A DNA stretch of 8,917 nt, taken from the NCBI GenBank assembly GCA_030625695.1, contig DAOUQK010000132.1, positions 1 to 8,917 on the forward strand, read 5' to 3'. Positions 5,762-8,917 of the stretch are shown here, piece by piece (the stretch's first letter is position 1; each line of letters starts with the position of its first letter). The notes under the pieces were generated by a model. It made no database searches. It was not told the DNA's origin and saw only the letters and a list, made by a program, of their open reading frames with translations. A program made the translations under genes and the position numbers. The DNA is from Paracoccaceae bacterium (lineage in GTDB: Bacteria; Pseudomonadota; Alphaproteobacteria; Rhodobacterales; Rhodobacteraceae).

Positions 5762-7138
5762 ATGACAGGTTCAATGCAAAATACCTCAGTTGGCTTGAAT
5801 AACGCTTTTCGACGCGGTTTGGCCAATCAGCCTGAGCACCTGAAGAAGCTGCCGGTGCTGGTTTTTATTTTCATCCTAGGGCTTGTCACGCCGATGTTGC
5901 TAGATCTCGGTCCGGTTCGCCTGTCCGTTTACCGGATTGTTCTGTTGGTGATGTTTTTGCCTTTTTTGCATGCACTGCTCGTCGGCAAGGCCGGACGCAT
6001 CAGGGGGCCGGACATCTGCGTCATGCTGATCTGTTTCTGGTCGGTGTTGTCAATGATCGTCATACACGGGTTTGCCGACAAGATTGAAGCCATCGGCATC
6101 CTTATTGTTGAAATCCTCGGGGCCTGGCTGATCGGCAGGGTATTGATCCGCACCCCCGAAGCGTTCCGCTCGATGGTAAAGCTGTTTTTCGGGCTGACCC
6201 TGCTGGTGCTGCCATTTGTGATGTTTGAGACCCTCACGGGCCAGAACATAATTCTGGACCTGTTTGACATAATCGGCAAAACCTATCCGGATGTGCCCAA
6301 AGATCCGCGATGGGGGCTGGATCGGGTTCAGGGCCCGTTTGCCCACCCCATCCATTTTGGCGTCTTTTTCGGCAGCCTGGTTGGCATCACCTATTATGTG
6401 CTGGGATATGGGGGTTCTGTATTTGGCAGGCTCGGGCGAACGGTGATTGTTATAGTCGTGGGTGCGCTTGCCCTGTCTTCGGGGCCTCTGGCGGCGCTGG
6501 TTGCGCAGGTTTTTTTCATCGGGTGGGATGTTGTTTTCAGGCGTATCAGATCACGGTGGTATATCCTCAGCGGCCTTTCGGTATTGGCTTACATTCTTGT
6601 TGATGCCCTGTCTAACAGGAACCCTTTCCAGGTTTTCATCAGCTATCTCGCGTTCAACGAACATACGGCCTATAACCGGGTTCTGATCTGGCAATGGGGC
6701 ACCAAAAACATTTTTGACAACCCGGTTTTTGGCATCGGGTTCAACAGTTGGGAACGTTATTACTGGATGTCAGACAGCTTTGACATGTTCTGGCTTCTTC
6801 CGGCGATGCGACACGGTGTTGTCGTAGGGGTCCTGTTCTTCCTGCTTTTCTTCTGGGTGTTTTTCCAGACCGTTTACACCAAGGTTTCTGACCCAAGGAT
6901 TCATGCCTACCGCACCGGATATCTGGCGACGTTGTTTGGCCTTTTCATGGCAGGTTGGACCGTTCATTACTGGGACGCAACTCTGGTGTTGTTCATGTTC
7001 CTGCTGGCAAGCGGCATGTGGATGAGTGACAAGGATGTCGCGGTGTCGGATCAGGACGCTGAGCCATCTGCCTCCAATGCCCGTCAGGATACCAGATACA
7101 GTCGTTTTACCCCTGATCGTCATAGGGCAGCCAGGTGA
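5762..7138 (+). CDS. O-antigen/exopolysaccharide polymerase (Wzy) or ligase-type membrane protein
   Basis: This is a 458-residue polytopic inner-membrane protein with about ten to twelve hydrophobic segments (for example 31-48, 57-75, 84-102, 110-127, 138-156, 194-213, 226-255, 266-282, 350-370, 385-400, 405-420). It has GPFAHPIHFGVFFG (191-204) and YNRVLIWQWGTKNIFDNPVFGIGFNSW (304-330, key residues R306, W309, G324, G326), the pattern of the Wzy_C/O-antigen ligase-like superfamily, where a large periplasmic loop carries the catalytic Arg and His. It would join flipped repeat units on the periplasmic face. Wzy and WaaL-type ligases are hard to separate by sequence; the nearby flippase favours Wzy. 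The hydrophilic C-terminal tail (422-458) is cytoplasmic. ATG 5774 (residue 5) has a slightly better ribosome site (CAGG) than 5762. No terminator follows. Confidence 0.84.
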   Translation: MTGSMQNTSVGLNNAFRRGLANQPEHLKKLPVLVFIFILGLVTPMLLDLGPVRLSVYRIVLLVMFLPFLHALLVGKAGRIRGPDICVMLICFWSVLSMIVIHGFADKIEAIGILIVEILGAWLIGRVLIRTPEAFRSMVKLFFGLTLLVLPFVMFETLTGQNIILDLFDIIGKTYPDVPKDPRWGLDRVQGPFAHPIHFGVFFGSLVGITYYVLGYGGSVFGRLGRTVIVIVVGALALSSGPLAALVAQVFFIGWDVVFRRIRSRWYILSGLSVLAYILVDALSNRNPFQVFISYLAFNEHTAYNRVLIWQWGTKNIFDNPVFGIGFNSWERYYWMSDSFDMFWLLPAMRHGVVVGVLFFLLFFWVFFQTVYTKVSDPRIHAYRTGYLATLFGLFMAGWTVHYWDATLVLFMFLLASGMWMSDKDVAVSDQDAEPSASNARQDTRYSRFTPDRHRAAR

Positions 7139-7252
7139 TTGACGTCTCTGTCCTTGCGTACAGCCGGGGAATCGCTTTTGAAAATATAGATTTTTCCTGA
7201 TCCCTGATCTGATTCACAAGTAGCGCCTCTGTTGATTTACGGGAGTGCCAAG

Positions 7253-7402
7253 ATGGAAGAGTTTTCACAATTATTCGAGGGTGTTAGTGACCCTCGCCGC
7301 AGCAATGCCAAGCGCCACGATCTGCACGAGATGTTGATGATTGCGCTGCTTCCAGTGCTGTGCGGCGGCGAAGGGTGGTCGAGCGCACCTTCGCATGGCT
7401 GA
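7253..7402 (+). pseudogene. ISAs1-family transposase, N-terminal fragment
   Basis: From ATG 7253 the frame reads MEEFSQLFEGVSDPRRSNAK, then RHDLHEMLMIALLPVLCGGE. This closely follows the opening of ISAs1-family transposases (F-x-x-V-x-DPRR-x-x-x-x-RH-x-L-x-E-x-L-x-I-A-L-L-x-x-L-C-G). Homology ends at about 7371; the frame then runs nine unrelated residues to TGA at 7400-7402. Intact members are roughly 370 residues, so only about the first tenth is kept. The DDE catalytic core is absent. Confidence 0.75.
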
Positions 7403-7524
7403 ACCGCTGCCGCAGATTGGCCAAAGACTGGGAGAAATCAATCGAAAGCTCAAAGGCATGGATACTCATCGCCCACATCAGAACCCTGACCCGCAGAATT
7501 GCAAGGCATTGCAATCATGTGTAG
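7363..7524 (+). pseudogene. IS5-family (IS427-like) transposase, C-terminal fragment
   Basis: In a different frame from the ISAs1 fragment, bases from about 7363 encode RRRVVERTFAWLNRCRRLAK, then DWEKSIESSKAWILIAHIRT and LTRRIARHCNHV, ending at TAG 7522-7524. This is the conserved end of IS5-family orfB/DDE transposases (consensus RRWVVERTFAWLxRxRRLxKDxE). The E of VVER is the last catalytic acidic residue; the two upstream aspartates are lost. There is no start codon in frame. The usual W after RR is replaced by R right at the junction. Confidence 0.78.
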
Positions 7525-7538
7525 AGTTTTGAATCAGA

Positions 7539-7757
7539 CACTTAGGGCCGAACTTGACCTCGTCGATATGCTGCAGGCGCGAAATACCGCTATTATGAAC
7601 GTGGTGGATTTGGACTCCTTGGCGGCCTTCGCTATATTCCTCACCAATGGCGGGTTTTACTAACCTATTATTCTGCCTCTCCCGGACTCGGCCCCATTGA
7701 GACCTGTCGCGCTTCATCTGACCCTGATCCATAACATTCTAACCAACCTCCTCTGAA
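7539..7757. other. Gene-poor stretch between IS scar and propeller gene
   Basis: No convincing coding signal is seen on either strand. A minus-strand open frame covering 7478-7732 runs straight across the IS5-type end into this region and resembles no family I know, so I do not call it a gene. The segment is visibly less GC-rich than the flanking genes. It is probably decayed accessory DNA plus the upstream region of the next gene. I saw no clear -35/-10 pair in it. Confidence 0.4.
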
Positions 7758-7771
7758 ATGCCCGATTTGCG

Positions 7772-7832
7772 CGCCCCTTGCGGACGCCCTTCCGGGTCAG
7801 ACTCTGGCCCATACATGGGTGCGCAAGGGGCG
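7772..7832 (+). promoter_or_regulatory. Inverted repeat that buries the ribosome binding site of the propeller gene
   Basis: CGCCCCTTGCG (7772-7782) is the exact reverse complement of CGCAAGGGGCG (7822-7832), an 11-bp GC-rich stem with a 39-base loop. The right arm contains AAGGGG (7825-7830), the probable Shine-Dalgarno, 8 bases before ATG 7839. A small CCCA-TACA-TGGG hairpin lies inside the loop. In mRNA the stem would block ribosome access. A role in translational control is inferred; the repeat itself is seen directly. Confidence 0.5.
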
Positions 7833-7838
7833 GCGGAT

Positions 7839-8917
7839 ATGGCTTTGGTATTGGACGGGCGGATTGGGGCGGGCAATGATCTGCTCGACGGCGATCTGCG
7901 CGATATTCAGATTGTCACGGGGGCGGGTGGCACGTTCCTTTATGCAGCCACCGGGCAGAACGGTGGCATCACCACCTATCAGCTGTCCGCCTCTGGCGCT
8001 TTGGCCAGCCTCAGCGACACCAGTTATTTCGCCACTTCAGGCATCACCATGGGGTCATTTACGGTGGTCTCGCTTGATGGAGATGACCGTTTGATCCTGA
8101 ACGGCACCGGCAACAAAAGCCTGATTTCCTATGGCTTTGAGGTGGATGGTAGCCTGACAAATGTCATCCAGACCGGCCTGCCGGCCCATACGGCACAGGC
8201 GTCGGCGGCGATGACCGGACTGGTGCTGGATGGTGGCAGAACCGCGCTCTACCTGGTCGATGCGGACACTGGCGGGCTTGGGGCCTATCGCAGCAACGGG
8301 ACAGGGGGGGTGAATGCCACCACCGGGTTGAATGGTGATCCCGAGGCGTATGTGTTTGCGTCGGTGGCGGCACTGGAAACCATTACTTTCGCGGACAATT
8401 CTTATCTGCTGGCGGCGGATGCCGGCGCTGGCACCGTGCGCAGTTATCTGATCGACACCTCCAGCGGCGCGCTGACCTATACGGACAGCCTTGGCGCCGA
8501 TGACGGGCTTGGGGTGGCCTTGCCCAGCGCAATGCAGGTGGTGCGCGCGTATGGAGACGCTTGGGTCATTCTGGCCGCATCTGGCTCAGGTTCACTGTCG
8601 GTGATGCAACTGAAAGCCAATGGCCAGCTGAAGCCGGCCGATCATATTATTGATACGCTCGCCACCCGCTTTGGCGGGGTCGAAGCCCTGGAGGTGATCG
8701 AGGTTGACGGTCAGGTGCTGGTGCTGGCGGGCGGGGCAGATGACGGGCTGAGCCTGTTCACGCTGCTGCCGGGGGGGCAATTGGTGCATATGCAAAGCCT
8801 GGTGCATGACTTTGGCGCCGGCCTTGAGAATGTCACCGACATTGAAGCCACGGTGATCGGCAACGAGATCCAGATTTTTGTCACCTCGGGGGCGGCGCTT
8901 GGCCTGTCACAATTTTC
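7839..8917 (+). CDS. Beta-propeller protein, probably N-terminus of a large secreted (RTX-like) protein; truncated by window edge
   Basis: The frame is open from 7743 to the window end. ATG 7839 is chosen because AAGGGG lies 8 bases upstream and the protein then begins MALVLDGRIG; ATGs at 7758 and 7815 lack a ribosome site. The 359 visible residues contain seven similar units whose anchor strands start near residues 32, 84, 136, 188, 241, 292 and 344, each a hydrophobic strand, a small G/D-rich turn, a second strand, then a G-x-L turn. This fits a seven-bladed lactonase/YncE-like propeller. The protein is acidic, Gly/Asp/Ala-rich, has only three lysines in the visible part and no signal peptide. 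In Rhodobacteraceae such propellers often precede RTX calcium-binding repeats secreted by type I systems; those repeats would lie beyond the edge and are not seen. Function unknown. Confidence 0.75.
   Translation, partial: MALVLDGRIGAGNDLLDGDLRDIQIVTGAGGTFLYAATGQNGGITTYQLSASGALASLSDTSYFATSGITMGSFTVVSLDGDDRLILNGTGNKSLISYGFEVDGSLTNVIQTGLPAHTAQASAAMTGLVLDGGRTALYLVDADTGGLGAYRSNGTGGVNATTGLNGDPEAYVFASVAALETITFADNSYLLAADAGAGTVRSYLIDTSSGALTYTDSLGADDGLGVALPSAMQVVRAYGDAWVILAASGSGSLSVMQLKANGQLKPADHIIDTLATRFGGVEALEVIEVDGQVLVLAGGADDGLSLFTLLPGGQLVHMQSLVHDFGAGLENVTDIEATVIGNEIQIFVTSGAALGLSQF

Larger units (their letters stand above)
7208..7538 (+). mobile_element. Degenerate insertion-sequence scar, mosaic of ISAs1-type and IS5-type
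   Basis: This is a 331-bp block containing two transposase fragments of different families in different frames, bounded by a 9-bp inverted repeat: TCTGATTCA at 7208-7216 and TGAATCAGA at 7530-7538. The right copy directly follows the IS5-type transposase end, where the terminal repeat of that family is expected. Whether the left copy is the true partner or a coincidence is uncertain, because the sequence just inside it leads into an ISAs1-type gene. No intact transposase remains, so the element cannot move by itself. Confidence 0.6.

Noticed and set aside
7139..7207. Search for a terminator after the Wzy-like gene
   Set aside because: Only 4-5-bp AT-rich inverted matches; no GC stem followed by a T-run.
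7478..7732. 84-codon minus-strand open frame
   Set aside because: It crosses the end of the IS5-type fragment, antisense to it, and matches no family I recognise; likely a chance frame.
1..8917. CRISPR arrays, tRNA or rRNA genes
   Set aside because: No regularly spaced repeats of CRISPR length and no tRNA- or rRNA-like segments were seen on either strand by eye.

Overview
The window looks like an alphaproteobacterial chromosome segment, most likely from a Rhodobacteraceae/roseobacter-type organism. The basis is moderately high GC, the protein families present, and an IS5-type transposase tail and acidic beta-propeller protein of a kind I associate with that group; no single marker gene proves it. 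Most of the window (1-7138) is part of a surface polysaccharide (exopolysaccharide, capsule or O-antigen) biosynthesis locus of the Wzx/Wzy type. The right end holds an insertion-sequence scar and the start of a large, probably secreted protein. Three genes have edges or starts that a simple ORF scan would miss: the truncated flippase at the left edge, the broken transposases, and the propeller gene at the right edge.

Layout: 1-393 (minus) is the N-terminal part of a Wzx-type flippase. A 243-bp divergent intergenic region follows. Then on the plus strand come a polysaccharide pyruvyltransferase-like protein (637-1800), a family 2 glycosyltransferase (1819-2901) and a CE4 polysaccharide deacetylase (2898-3587, ATGA overlap with the previous gene). 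A 159-bp gap containing two consecutive stem-loops separates these from a NodS-like SAM methyltransferase (3747-4352). A minus-strand GNAT-type acyltransferase (4369-5526) converges on the methyltransferase with a 16-bp gap. A second divergent region carries a recognisable -35/-10 promoter and leads to a multi-pass Wzy/ligase-type membrane protein (5762-7138).

From 7208 to 7538 lies a mosaic of two unrelated transposase fragments (ISAs1-type N-terminus joined to IS5-type C-terminus). About 220 bp without a recognisable gene follows. Then comes a gene open to the right edge (probable start 7839) encoding seven repeats at about 52-residue spacing, consistent with a complete seven-bladed beta-propeller. 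Its probable ribosome binding site lies inside one arm of an 11-bp perfect inverted repeat.

Inferred working: the glycosyltransferase extends a lipid-linked repeat unit. The pyruvyltransferase, deacetylase, methyltransferase and GNAT enzyme would add or remove small groups (ketal pyruvate, N-acetyl, methyl, acyl). Wzx flips the unit to the periplasm and the Wzy-like protein polymerises it. No initiating phosphoglycosyltransferase, chain-length regulator or outer-membrane exporter lies in the window, so the locus must continue elsewhere, most simply leftward beyond the flippase.
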